A stretch of DNA of 64,000 bases from JAAYKT01 sp964408955 (GTDB lineage: Bacteria > Bacillota > Clostridia > Lutisporales > Lutisporaceae). The position numbers and the translations under genes are program-made. Positions 47,431-58,000 of this stretch are shown here, one piece after another. Location of the stretch: positions 22,407-86,406 of the forward strand of contig CAYPBK010000005.1 of assembly GCA_964408955.1 (NCBI GenBank). Direction: 5' to 3'. The stretch's first letter is position 1; every line of letters starts with the position of its first letter. A model generated the notes under the pieces. That model did not search any database, was not told where the DNA came from, and saw only the letters and a program-made list of their open reading frames with translations.

Positions 47431-48387
47431 TTAAAAATAAGGTGGTTGCTCAAATTTAAAGGTTAATACTGCTATAGGATATTCGTTTAAAGTATAATCT
47501 TGCTTTACATTATAGTATTGGGCATGCTCATTTAAGGACAATTCAATAATGACTGCATCTGATTCTTGTTTAACTGCGACCTTTTGAATAGCATCTGTGG
47601 AAGCTCTGCTGGTGAATAAATTGTCTCCTAACCCAACCTGCGTATTGTGGATAATGATTCTCCCGGTTTGGGTTGATGTATCAAAACAAAAATCCATTAT
47701 TGGTAAGCGCGCATAAGCAGTAATAAATTCCGCTTCAGCTGAAGAAGGATCTATTTTTTCACTGTATTGTGGACCAAATTCTATGTTTAATCCATTTGCT
47801 GTTAAGCGAATATTTGTAACGATAGTTTTATTGCCGATACCATATGAATATTTTTTATCTAATGGTGCATAATAAGGGTTTTCAGCCATATAATACGTCT
47901 TATCCGGCAACTGTACAAATATTAAATGTGAGGGTAAATGCGATTGAATATAAATTCCTTCTCTTTGAGGGACTGCTATCATTTTAATTATTTCATTTGT
48001 ATAAAAAAACAACTTTTCCGGCAGATAATCTAAACTTGTTATGAATGTTGTTTCTTTTTCATCGTTTACAGTTTCCATAATTATCTTATCGGCTAGTTCG
48101 TATGCGACAACGGCATACGAATTATCAATATTTATTTCGCACAATAATAATTTCTTTCCAAAGCTTAAATAGTAATTATTTATCCAATCATAATCGAAGG
48201 TTATTTCTAATCCTTTATCATCTAGGGTAATGTTTTCCTTTGTAATACATATGTCAGTCTGATCTTGATTTTGACATGATGAAAATAATAATACAGTGAA
48301 AAGAATAGCCAAGCTGATAAATAAATTATATTTTTTCTTTAGCGATGCATTGTACGTAATGCCCAACCATGTTTCTAATCTACACAT
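47431..48387 (-). CDS. Hypothetical lipoprotein
   Basis: The ~318-residue protein has an N-terminal signal (KKKYNLFISLAILFTVLLFSSC) with a good lipobox, so it should be anchored outside the membrane. The rest is beta-rich with no domain I recognise. I chose the ATG at 48387, nine bases after GGAGGAG; an earlier ATG six codons upstream overlaps that site. Direct copies of a GGGACGGTTCT repeat lie on both sides, which may mark its arrival as an insertion. Confidence 0.65.
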   Translation of the reverse strand: MCRLETWLGITYNASLKKKYNLFISLAILFTVLLFSSCQNQDQTDICITKENITLDDKGLEITFDYDWINNYYLSFGKKLLLCEINIDNSYAVVAYELADKIIMETVNDEKETTFITSLDYLPEKLFFYTNEIIKMIAVPQREGIYIQSHLPSHLIFVQLPDKTYYMAENPYYAPLDKKYSYGIGNKTIVTNIRLTANGLNIEFGPQYSEKIDPSSAEAEFITAYARLPIMDFCFDTSTQTGRIIIHNTQVGLGDNLFTSRASTDAIQKVAVKQESDAVIIELSLNEHAQYYNVKQDYTLNEYPIAVLTFKFEQPPYF

Positions 48388-48453
48388 CTTTTCCAACTCC
48401 TCCATTTATTATAAACTACGTTACTTAGTTTTACAACAAGAAAGCATCAGGTA

Positions 48454-48487
48454 AGCATTGGAGACGGTTCTCTTGCTTTATAGCCGG
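48454..48487 (+). repeat. GGGACGGTTCT-type short repeat, copy B
   Basis: AGCATTGGAGACGGTTCT followed by CTTGCTTTATAGCCG is about 80 percent like copy A by eye. A short open stretch after it (about 48476-48616, KWSSYNEYGRKIFDVVN) may be a remnant of a toxin tip, but is too short to judge. Confidence 0.5.
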
Positions 48488-48647
48488 CTTTTGTTTTACT
48501 ACTACATAAATGGAGCAGTTATAATGAATACGGAAGAAAAATATTTGATGTAGTAAACCCAAAAGAAGGACATCTCATAATGGATTTCTTTTTTGGAAAA
48601 CTGTCTCTGTTTTAGATTTCCACAGTGTAATGGATCTTTAAGTATAT

Positions 48648-49025
48648 TTGGATATTGAAGAAGATATAAAAGCACTTAATGAATTATACCTGCATGATAT
48701 GGAGTTACTTGGTATAAAAATTAATTATTTTGGTCGTATAGTGGAAGTCTCTTTGAATGACGAGCAAAAAAATAAGCATGCATTGTTATTTGGGCACATG
48801 CAAAATTTCTCAATGACTGGATTTGAACAATGGGGAGAAGGTATGTACGTCAGTAAAGTCAAAGTGATTACTTCCTGCATTGAGAACATAGTCAAAGGGA
48901 CTAACGATTATGTTATGAATTATAATGGTTTTATGACGAAAACGGAAACAGAAAGAACATATCCTACGACGGAGAAACGGAAGAAAACTATACCTATGAC
49001 AAGAACAACAGACTGCTGGAACTAA
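48648..49025 (+). CDS. Immunity-like protein fragment fused out of frame to RHS DNA
   Basis: The first ~94 residues (LHDMELLGIKINYFGRIVEV, then MTGFEQWGEGMYVSKVKV) resemble small proteins found beside polymorphic toxins; I cannot name the family with certainty. At 48932 the sequence switches exactly into the duplicated RHS segment, read here in the wrong frame, so the last ~31 residues are not its own. The original 3' end was lost when the RHS segment arrived. The TTG start has only a weak ribosome site. Confidence 0.5.
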   Translation: MDIEEDIKALNELYLHDMELLGIKINYFGRIVEVSLNDEQKNKHALLFGHMQNFSMTGFEQWGEGMYVSKVKVITSCIENIVKGTNDYVMNYNGFMTKTETERTYPTTEKRKKTIPMTRTTDCWN

Positions 49026-50997
49026 TAAACAAGAAAGCGGGAGGAAGCATAATATCCTCCTACAACTACACCTACGACAAAGCCGGAAGACAGACAAGCA
49101 AAGAAGACGGCTACGGGAGGACAGAATACACCTATGACAAGATAGGCAGAATGCAAAAAGTTGAAACACCGGGTAAAACAACCGTCTATGCCTACGACGG
49201 AGCAGGGAACCGCATATCCCAGGACGAGACCTACACCTCTGAACAAACCATAGCTGCCATTGAAGGAACAGGGATAAGCGAAATAAACTATATAATAAAG
49301 AGAAGCGAATATATATACGGGAACACCAACACACTACTAAAGCTCTCAGAAAAGATGAAAAATGAAGCTGGAGCAGAACTACTGCAAAAGATAACCACCT
49401 TTAGATATGACAAAAACGGAAACGAACAAAGAAGGACAGTAGAATACATAACCCTGTACAACAAAGAAAATCCTAAAGCATACGAAGCAGCAGTATACAA
49501 CGAAGACACCACCAAGCCCATCCATGCAGTAGTAGACCAGACAGTAAACAACTATGACGGCTTCAACAGACTAATAAAGACAGAAATAATAAAGATGGGA
49601 GTTAGGACAACAGTAGAATATACATATAACGGAGACGGACTGAGAATAGAAAAGACAATCAAAAGATCAGATAAAGAAAATACAGCAAAAACAACAAACT
49701 ACCTATACGACAGACAACATGTTATACTGGAAGAAAGAGAAAATGACGAAATAAAGTATGTAAGAGGCATAAACTACATAGCAAGAATAGACGACACGGG
49801 CAAACTCTCCTACTACCTTTACAACGGACACGGGGATGTAGTGCAGACAATAAATGAAAACGGACAAACAGAGAACCAGTACGACTACGACATATTCGGC
49901 AACCCGACATTGACAATAGAAGAATATGAAAACAACATAAGATATGCAGGAGAATTCTATGATGCAGAGACCGGGCTGTACTACCTGAGAGCAAGATACT
50001 ATGACCCCTATATAGGAAGATTCATAAGCGAAGACAGCTATTGGGGAGAAGATATCAATCCCTTGAGCCTGAATCTATATACCTACTGCTATAACGACCC
50101 GATAAAATATATAGATCCGACTGGACATATAGTATCCGCCTGGGATGAGAAACACTTAACAAAAGCAGAGCAGGATAAAATACAAAAGTATACGAATGAT
50201 TGGGAGGCAGCCTATAAAGTAGGAAATAAAAAAGGTATGGAAGATGCCCATGCATCGGCGGAGAAAATAAGAGACGGGAAAAGAAGCGAAAATGAAATAG
50301 GAACCGGTGATGGTAATACAATAACAATAGGTTTCGGAGGCAATTCAAGCAACAGCACAAGCAGCGGTACAAGCAGTAGCTCAGGTAAAAGCGGCGGGAG
50401 CAGCGGGAATGATGCTGCAAAGCAACAAGTGGAACAAGCAAGACTCAAAGCCGAAGCCCAGATAGCGGAAATACTGAAAGATAATGAAAAAGCAAAAGAT
50501 CTAATAAACCTGATAAAAGCTAAAGAAATATCCTATGATGCAGCAATTCAAGCCGGTAAAAACAGCGAAGCAGAATTATATGCACAAGGGGCACAAATAT
50601 TGCTTCAGAAACTTAAAGAACAAACTGAGAAAGAAAAAAACAAGACCTTAGCAGAAAACCTATTAAGTATCGGAGATAAAGGAGATGCAGTAAAAGACTT
50701 ACAGAAGCTGCTTATAGGAGCAGGGATCTACAAAGTAGAAATAAACGGTAAAACCCGTTACCTTGAAGAAGACGGTGACTTCGGGAAAATAACCCAGGCA
50801 GCGGTAAAAGTATACCAGGAAAAGAAGGGGTTAACCGTAGACGGGATAGCAGGTCCACAAACCCTGAAGAGCCTTATAGGCTCAAACTACAACAAATACG
50901 CAGAAATACTTGATAAAATGCAATTCGGAAAAGGACAATACAATAATGATAAAGAAGAAGCACAAAGACTTGCCAATACTATGGGAACGGGTAATGC
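48932..50997 (+). repeat. 2,066-bp direct repeat of RHS core, copy 1
   Basis: Every landmark here recurs 7,854 bases downstream at 56786-58851 with no change in spacing, and the translations of both copies look identical from the YD repeats to MGTGNA. Sequence differs abruptly just before 48932/56786 and just after 50997/58851. Confidence 0.95.
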
Positions 50998-51628
50998 TGG
51001 ACCAACATTAACGGAAGCAGCAATCATCGCAGAAAATATTTATACAGGGAATAAAGGCGATAAGCCATTGGATGGAAGTTGGGAGCTGGTTAAAGATGTT
51101 AGAGAAACAGGTGGTTTGCGAACGGGAGTATATGGAAGGAAAGGTGCGGACGGAAAAATGGAGTATGTTATAGCAAATGCTGGGACAGATTTATCTAACT
51201 GGCAAACTGGCTGGTCAGATATGAAAAATAACATACAACAACCTTTTGGCAAATCGAAAGATATGCAAGGATCGTTAGAATACGCTAAATCGTTTGTAGG
51301 AGATAATTCTGATGCAAGTATTACATTTGTTGGGCACTCAAAGGGTGGTGCGGAAGCTGCAGCAAACGCAGTAGCTACAAATAGAGATGCTATATTATTC
51401 AACCCTGCAACTGTTAACTTAAGAGCTTACAACATTGACAAATCAGAATATAATGGTAAAATGACCACATATATTGTGAAAGGCGAAATATTAAACAGAG
51501 TGTTTGGCGCTGTATCAAAGCCGATTGATGATGTAGTTTATTTACCTCGACAGCATTGGGATTCAATTGAAAATCATTATATGGATGCAGTGAAGCAGGC
51601 AATAATTGAATACGAAAAGAGGAAGTAG
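49151..51628 (+). CDS. RHS/YD-repeat toxin C-terminal segment with lipase tip (5'-truncated)
   Basis: The frame is open from 48926 but has no credible start; the ATG at 49151 is internal. It encodes the end of an RHS shell: YD repeats, the core motif RYYDPYIGRFISEDSYW and DPTGH, a Ser/Gly-rich linker, and a peptidoglycan-binding domain (residues about 501-580, GDFGKITQAAVKVYQ, VDGIAGPQTL). After MGTGNA at residue ~616 comes a unique tip with an alpha/beta-hydrolase nucleophile elbow FVGHSKGGAEAA near 727 and a late histidine (PRQHWDSIENH). This is a predicted lipase toxin. An ankyrin lipoprotein gene begins five bases after its stop and is the likely immunity partner. A stop at 48923 shows that the N-terminal shell is missing. 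Confidence 0.85.
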   Translation: MQKVETPGKTTVYAYDGAGNRISQDETYTSEQTIAAIEGTGISEINYIIKRSEYIYGNTNTLLKLSEKMKNEAGAELLQKITTFRYDKNGNEQRRTVEYITLYNKENPKAYEAAVYNEDTTKPIHAVVDQTVNNYDGFNRLIKTEIIKMGVRTTVEYTYNGDGLRIEKTIKRSDKENTAKTTNYLYDRQHVILEERENDEIKYVRGINYIARIDDTGKLSYYLYNGHGDVVQTINENGQTENQYDYDIFGNPTLTIEEYENNIRYAGEFYDAETGLYYLRARYYDPYIGRFISEDSYWGEDINPLSLNLYTYCYNDPIKYIDPTGHIVSAWDEKHLTKAEQDKIQKYTNDWEAAYKVGNKKGMEDAHASAEKIRDGKRSENEIGTGDGNTITIGFGGNSSNSTSSGTSSSSGKSGGSSGNDAAKQQVEQARLKAEAQIAEILKDNEKAKDLINLIKAKEISYDAAIQAGKNSEAELYAQGAQILLQKLKEQTEKEKNKTLAENLLSIGDKGDAVKDLQKLLIGAGIYKVEINGKTRYLEEDGDFGKITQAAVKVYQEKKGLTVDGIAGPQTLKSLIGSNYNKYAEILDKMQFGKGQYNNDKEEAQRLANTMGTGNAGPTLTEAAIIAENIYTGNKGDKPLDGSWELVKDVRETGGLRTGVYGRKGADGKMEYVIANAGTDLSNWQTGWSDMKNNIQQPFGKSKDMQGSLEYAKSFVGDNSDASITFVGHSKGGAEAAANAVATNRDAILFNPATVNLRAYNIDKSEYNGKMTTYIVKGEILNRVFGAVSKPIDDVVYLPRQHWDSIENHYMDAVKQAIIEYEKRK

Positions 51629-51633
51629 AAAAA

Positions 51634-52575
51634 ATGGATAGAAAAGCTGTTTTCATTACACTAATAATTATCATTAGTATTTCAATCATATTATCTTCGT
51701 GTAAATTTGATTATAAAGCAACAGAGGAGGGGGGCTATATGATTACTGATATAAATATTTATAAAAATACTCCAGTATGGGAATTGGCGATGGCTGTAAA
51801 AAATCAGAATACTAAGGTGATAGAGAGAATTGCTAAAAAGGATCCAAGTTTGTTGAATTATCAGGAATCTAGATATGGTGCCACATTACTACTATGGGCG
51901 GTAGGAATAGAGAAGTATAAATCTGCTGAGGTATTACTAAAATGTGGCGCTGATCCCAATATTGCCTCAACCACTGAAGGGGAGACTCCACTTTTTGTTG
52001 CATCAGGGTATTCATGGGTTGATAATGATGCAAAAAAGGACCCTAAATATGTAAGGCTTTTACTAGATTATGGTGCAGATCCAAATAAAAATTATATCGG
52101 AAGTGGAAAAACTATTATTGAGCCAGGAACTAGTCCATTAATGAATTCAATCGGGTGTGGTATTGAAAAAACAAAGGCTTTAGTGGAAGCAGAAGCTGAT
52201 ATTAACTATAAAACAAAAACAGGATATACAGCAGCAATCAAAGCATTAGGTATAGGAGGTCCAAATGCTACATTAGAAGGGATGGAATATGCACATTATT
52301 TGATTGTAGAAAAAAAAGCAAAAGTGTCAGAGCCAAGATACAGGAGGGAAACATATGGAGATGAAGATCCTGAAGAAAAAATTTTTCCTGTAAATATATT
52401 AAGAGATTGGGTTTATGATTTAGATTCAGAAAAATATAAAATAAAAATGGAAATTGTTGAAGAGTTCACTCGACAAGGTGTAAATTATTGGGATGCTGAA
52501 ATCAATAAATATATTCTTGAACAAATTAAGAAACGATATCCAGACACTTGGGAGGAATATATTAAAAAATACTAA
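51634..52575 (+). CDS. Ankyrin-repeat lipoprotein, predicted immunity to the lipase tip
   Basis: The 313-residue protein has a signal peptide with lipobox IILSSC (Cys about 23), then ankyrin repeats such as VLLKCGADPNIAS and LLLDYGADPNKN across residues 45-230. It starts five bases after the lipase-tip gene, the usual toxin-immunity spacing. Ankyrin-repeat lipoproteins are known as immunity partners of lipase effectors in type VI systems. Anchoring outside the membrane fits protection against a lipase that attacks surface phospholipids. This pairing is inferred from position and domain type. Confidence 0.8.
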   Translation: MDRKAVFITLIIIISISIILSSCKFDYKATEEGGYMITDINIYKNTPVWELAMAVKNQNTKVIERIAKKDPSLLNYQESRYGATLLLWAVGIEKYKSAEVLLKCGADPNIASTTEGETPLFVASGYSWVDNDAKKDPKYVRLLLDYGADPNKNYIGSGKTIIEPGTSPLMNSIGCGIEKTKALVEAEADINYKTKTGYTAAIKALGIGGPNATLEGMEYAHYLIVEKKAKVSEPRYRRETYGDEDPEEKIFPVNILRDWVYDLDSEKYKIKMEIVEEFTRQGVNYWDAEINKYILEQIKKRYPDTWEEYIKKY

Positions 52576-52683
52576 TGCAGAAAAGATAAGTGATAGTTGC
52601 ACAGGTTATTAGGCTATTTATAAGATAGATAGAAAAGTATAAAAATACACTTAACTGGACGTTTCAATACTGTATAAATTATA

Positions 52684-52719
52684 GGTCACACAGATGAATA
52701 GCTGATGTGACCTTTTTTT
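52684..52719 (+). terminator. Intrinsic terminator after the ankyrin gene
   Basis: GGTCACACAG pairs with CTG-A-TGTGACC (one bulge), followed by seven T. A group II intron 5' end begins three bases later. Confidence 0.85.
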
Positions 52720-52721
52720 AT

Positions 52722-52829
52722 GTGTGCCCGGCATGAGCGCAATCTAACGGGTGAAAGTCCCGAACCCGCCCGGTAGAGGGAAGAGCATAACTGAACACCA
52801 AGGGTGCCCATCGTGAGGTGGAATCTGAA
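52722..52829 (+). mobile_element. Group II intron 5' fragment (domain I)
   Basis: GTGTGCCCGGCATGAGCGCA, AATCTAACGGGTGAAAGTCC and the later GGTAGAGGGAAGAGCATAAC and GTGAGGTGGAATCTGAA match the conserved start of bacterial group II introns (GUGYG 5' end, domain I). It stops before the rest of the ribozyme and has no reverse transcriptase, so it is a dead fragment. It sits directly after a terminator T-run, a typical landing site for terminator-targeting introns, and an IS begins just beyond it. Confidence 0.8.
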
Positions 52830-52834
52830 TTATC

Positions 52835-54765
52835 TAGCGGGACTTTGTCACTTTTTTCTAAAATAACAATATAAAAGTCGCTTTAACCGTGCATGACCAG
52901 CTGATTTGAGACGGTTTTATTTTGGTTTAAAGAGTATAATAAACACATGAGACATAATGTAAAGGGAGTGATAATTTGGCTAACCTTCAGGAAATAAAAG
53001 TAAAAGGCATCAAGTATTATTCCATTGTTGAATGCCGAAGAATTAACGGTAAACCCACCCCTGTTACTATTGCTTATTTAGGTAATATTGAAAACATCTT
53101 AAAATCATTTAACGGGAATAAAGATGCCTCTGATGTTAATGTTTATAAATCCTATTCCTATGGTGCGGTATATGCACTCTGGAAGATGGCACACAAACAT
53201 AGTATTATAGAAGTCTTAAATGATATCTTTCCAAGCAGAAAGAGAAATGGTCTATCCCGAGGAGAGACAATTCTTTTAGGAGCCATATATAGAGCAATAT
53301 ATCCGGGCAGTAAGAATGAATTTAGTGAAAAGATAGCGGAAACTTCATTACCTGCAATAGCTAAATTTAATCCCGAGAAGATAACAAGTCATCACTTTTG
53401 GTCTCAGATGGACGGTATCAAAGAAAAAATGCTATACGATGCTGAAGATAAAATAGCAAACCGAATTTTAACCCATTATTGTATTTACCCAGATAAGCTT
53501 GCCCTTGATTATACAAATTATTTTACATATATTGATTCAAACAATAAGAAAAGCACCTTGACAAAACGAGGTCATAATAAACAAAAGCGTAATGATTTAA
53601 GACAGTTTTCCCTTGGGCTTATTACAACAAAAGAACTTGCAATACCATTATGTTCTTATGTGTACGAAGGCAATAAACCGGATGTAAGTGTCTTTCCTGA
53701 ATATATGGAAATACTAAAAAGCCGCATTGGTAATTATACAGATGCTACAGATATAACCTTGGTATATGACAATGGTAGTGTATCTAAAAACAACCTTGAA
53801 CTGCTGAAAGATAATAAATTGAAATTACATTATATATGCGCCTTTTCCCTATCCCACCATAAAAAACTGCTTGACATCCCCTTTTCAAAGTATGAAACAA
53901 TAAATATAAATGAGGACAAAGAAATCTTATGCTATCGTGAAACTAAAAATATTTGGGGGGAGAATAGAGAATGCATCCTTATTTACAGTGAAGATTTATA
54001 TATAGGTCAATATAAAGAACTCCTATGTTCAATAGAAAAAAAGATAGATTTATTAAATGGATTGAGGGAACAAATAAGAAATTCGAAAAGCCGTATCTCA
54101 AAGAAAAGTTCCGAAATTGACCTTAGAATTAAAAAGATTATTAAAGGCAATTTTGGTGATAATATTTTCGAAATAAAAATGATGGGAGAAGAAACCGTAA
54201 AAGATATAGAATTCAATGTGAATGATGATATAATTCAGGAAATCAGTCGTAAGAACTTCGGAAAAAGAATGATTATTACCGATCAATCTTCATGGACAAC
54301 CGGGGAAATATTAGAATCTTATTGGAACCAGTATAATATAGAAAGTATATTTAAAGATACAAAGAACAAGCAGCATTTTTCAGTTCAACCCCAATTCCAT
54401 TGGACTGACTCAAAGGTAAGAGTTCATACTTTTTGCTGCCTGTTGGGATTATTATTAACATCCCTGCTAAGAAAAGAATTAGCAGATGAAGGCATTAAGA
54501 TTGGAAACAAAAAGCTTATTGAAATATTATCAAGCATTCGTGAAGTTTATATTTTAACACCGGATAAAAAGGCTAAGAACGGGTTTGCTGCAAAGAAAAG
54601 GTTAGAAGAGTTATCGCCTTATCAAGAAAAGATTTGGGATGCATTAGAGAAAAAAGTTTTTAGCAGTAAAGGTTAGTTTTATATACAATTAAGGGAGCCT
54701 TCTATTCCTTTAACTCCAAGTGTTATAGGGTGATTTGTACCCGCTAAAGTGACAAAGTCCCGCTA
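52835..54765 (+). mobile_element. IS1634-like (IS4 superfamily) insertion sequence
   Basis: Perfect 20-bp inverted ends TAGCGGGACTTTGTCACTTT (52835-52854) and AAAGTGACAAAGTCCCGCTA (54746-54765) flank one transposase gene. CTAG is present at both outer borders; as it is partly inside the palindromic ends, the target duplication is uncertain. The element lies between a group II intron fragment and the truncated RHS gene. Confidence 0.92.
52976..54676 (+). CDS. IS1634-family DDE transposase
   Basis: The 566-residue transposase appears intact. The DDE triad can be placed as Asp in LALDYTNYFTYID, Asp in LVYDNGSVS and Glu in the Y-(2)-R/N-like block YWNQYNIESIFKDTKNK, which is the IS4-superfamily C-terminal signature. 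The TTG start has AAAGGGAG upstream. The full gene and perfect ends suggest recent activity. Confidence 0.93.
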   Translation: MANLQEIKVKGIKYYSIVECRRINGKPTPVTIAYLGNIENILKSFNGNKDASDVNVYKSYSYGAVYALWKMAHKHSIIEVLNDIFPSRKRNGLSRGETILLGAIYRAIYPGSKNEFSEKIAETSLPAIAKFNPEKITSHHFWSQMDGIKEKMLYDAEDKIANRILTHYCIYPDKLALDYTNYFTYIDSNNKKSTLTKRGHNKQKRNDLRQFSLGLITTKELAIPLCSYVYEGNKPDVSVFPEYMEILKSRIGNYTDATDITLVYDNGSVSKNNLELLKDNKLKLHYICAFSLSHHKKLLDIPFSKYETININEDKEILCYRETKNIWGENRECILIYSEDLYIGQYKELLCSIEKKIDLLNGLREQIRNSKSRISKKSSEIDLRIKKIIKGNFGDNIFEIKMMGEETVKDIEFNVNDDIIQEISRKNFGKRMIITDQSSWTTGEILESYWNQYNIESIFKDTKNKQHFSVQPQFHWTDSKVRVHTFCCLLGLLLTSLLRKELADEGIKIGNKKLIEILSSIREVYILTPDKKAKNGFAAKKRLEELSPYQEKIWDALEKKVFSSKG

Positions 54766-54848
54766 GGGAAAGATATTATCCGAGGAGTTCAATCTCTTTA
54801 TTGTAAATGTGATGGTTATATTAAAAACTTCTCAGATATATTTATATA

Positions 54849-54890
54849 CCCTATAATCATGTATATTTAGTAGAAATGCATGATTAGGGG
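54849..54890. repeat. Hairpin between the IS and the RHS gene
   Basis: CCCTATAATCATG and CATGATTAGGGG pair with one mismatch or bulge across a 17-base loop. No T-run follows. The remaining sequence from 54766 to 54925 shows no gene. Confidence 0.5.
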
Positions 54891-55024
54891 ATGACAAAAT
54901 GGAGTTTTCATTACCATTGGCATAAGCTGAAAAAAGCCTATTTGACTTTACCGCAGAATTAAGGCAGACAGACCAAAATGGCAATACAATAGTATTCGAA
55001 TTTAATGCATTAGAAAAGCAAACG

Positions 55025-58000
55025 TTGATAAAAGATGCATATGGCAATACTCAGGAATTCAAATATGACCCGGCAGGGAATGCGGTAACCCTAAAAGATC
55101 AGAAGGGTAACATTACAAAATTAAAATATGACGAAAACAACCGCCTTTCCGAAAAAAGGATTCCGACAGAAGAAATAGGCAGCGGCAACCATTACTATTA
55201 CATAGAAAAATATGTCTATGACGAAACGGGGAATCTGTTAAGCCAGATAATTACAGGCACAAAGGAACCCATGTCAAAGAGGGTAACCAACTATACATAT
55301 TACCCCAATGGATTGCTTCAGGAAACAGTCCGCAGCAGCGGCAGCAATATCAAGTATCGCTACGACAAGAACGGTAACCTGACCGGGACAGAAAGCCTGA
55401 GAGAAAATGGCATATATGACATAACAAAATACGAATATGACAACGAAAACAAAATGACCGCTTCAATACAACTGGCAGACGAGGACAATATACTTACGGA
55501 AGATATAGACAATATAACCGAATTGAGAGATAGTGAAAACAGCGGTAAAATCATGATAATCACCGGCTATGAATATGACCTGCTGGGAAACAAGACAAAG
55601 ACTATATACCCCAAGGCATACAGCTATCCTGAATCAGATGGAGAAAGAAGAACTGAATATACAGAAGAATATAGCTACGATACCCTAAACAGGCTTGAGA
55701 GAATCGACAGGCAATATAACGGAAAAGAAGTATCCATAAAATATTTCTACGATGAAGCGGGAAACAAAAACAAAGAAATAAATGAAAGAGGCGACGAAAT
55801 AATTTATGCCTATGACAGCATGAATAGACTGATAGCTATGACAGATGCCCTAAAAAAGACATACACCTACGAATATGACCCGGTAGGAAACAAAACCCGC
55901 GAAACGAACCCAAAAGGAGATACCATAAGCTATAACTATGACAAGCTCAATAGAATAACAAAAACAATTGATCCCTACGGCAAAGTAATAAACAAAAAAG
56001 TATATGACGAAAAGGGCAATATAATAAAAGACATAGAAGCAAAAGGATACCTGGCCGGAAATACAGACGGGGATAGATACGGGACAGAATATAAACATGA
56101 CCTTGCCGGCAGAATAATAAAGATTATTGATCCGGAAGGCGGAATAACAAAATATGAATACAACCAGTTTGGCGAACTAATACAACATACAGATGCATTG
56201 GGAAACGCATCACAATATGAATATGACGGAGAAGGAAGACTGATAAAAGTAACAGACCCTTTAGGAATATCAACCAAATATACCTGGGACAAGGCAGGGA
56301 ACAAACTTACCATCACTGACGGAAGAAGTAAAATAACAAAGTACAGCTATGGGAGCTTTGGCATGCTTGCCACCTACACCGATGCAGACCAACAAGAAAC
56401 AAAATACAAACATGACCTGACCCTAACCGTTGCAAGCATGATAGACAGAAACGGCAAAGAGACAAAATACAGCTATGACAACAAAGGACTGCTGACAGAG
56501 AAAAAAGTCACTGAAACAGAAGATGAAATATCCTATACCTATGATGCCCTTGGCAACAAAGAAACAATGACAGACACCACAGGGACAAGCATATATAAAT
56601 ACAACGAGAACAATTGGCTCATAAGCATCGAAAAAGACGGAGAACTGCAACTAAACTATGCCTATGACCAAATAGGGAACATCACAAACATAACGGACAG
56701 ACAAGGCAACACCACAAAATACACCTATGACAAATCCGGCAGGATGGAAACAGTAAACTTTGACGGCAGAACCATAACCTATGAATATGACGAAAACGGA
56801 AACAGAAAGAACATATCCTACGACGGAGAAACGGAAGAAAACTATACCTATGACAAGAACAACAGACTGCTGGAACTAATAAACAAGAAAGCGGGAGGAA
56901 GCATAATATCCTCCTACAACTACACCTACGACAAAGCCGGAAGACAGACAAGCAAAGAAGACGGCTACGGGAGGACAGAATACACCTATGACAAGATAGG
57001 CAGAATGCAAAAAGTTGAAACACCGGGTAAAACAACCGTCTATGCCTACGACGGAGCAGGGAACCGCATATCCCAGGACGAGACCTACACCTCTGAACAA
57101 ACCATAGCTGCCATTGAAGGAACAGGGATAAGCGAAATAAACTATATAATAAAGAGAAGCGAATATATATACGGGAACACCAACACACTACTAAAGCTCT
57201 CAGAAAAGATGAAAAATGAAGCTGGAGCAGAACTACTGCAAAAGATAACCACCTTTAGATATGACAAAAACGGAAACGAACAAAGAAGGACAGTAGAATA
57301 CATAACCCTGTACAACAAAGAAAATCCTAAAGCATACGAAGCAGCAGTATACAACGAAGACACCACCAAGCCCATCCATGCAGTAGTAGACCAGACAGTA
57401 AACAACTATGACGGCTTCAACAGACTAATAAAGACAGAAATAATAAAGATGGGAGTTAGGACAACAGTAGAATATACATATAACGGAGACGGACTGAGAA
57501 TAGAAAAGACAATCAAAAGATCAGATAAAGAAAATACAGCAAAAACAACAAACTACCTATACGACAGACAACATGTTATACTGGAAGAAAGAGAAAATGA
57601 CGAAATAAAGTATGTAAGAGGCATAAACTACATAGCAAGAATAGACGACACGGGCAAACTCTCCTACTACCTTTACAACGGACACGGGGATGTAGTGCAG
57701 ACAATAAATGAAAACGGACAAACAGAGAACCAGTACGACTACGACATATTCGGCAACCCGACATTGACAATAGAAGAATATGAAAACAACATAAGATATG
57801 CAGGAGAATTCTATGATGCAGAGACCGGGCTGTACTACCTGAGAGCAAGATACTATGACCCCTATATAGGAAGATTCATAAGCGAAGACAGCTATTGGGG
57901 AGAAGATATCAATCCCTTGAGCCTGAATCTATATACCTACTGCTATAACGACCCGATAAAATATATAGATCCGACTGGACATATAGTATCCGCCTGGGAT

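Noticed and set aside
56682..57188. Long Arg/Cys-rich open frames antisense to the RHS genes, repeated at 48810-49334
   Set aside because: They mirror the repetitive codons of the YD repeats, have no ribosome sites and recur only because the RHS segment is duplicated.
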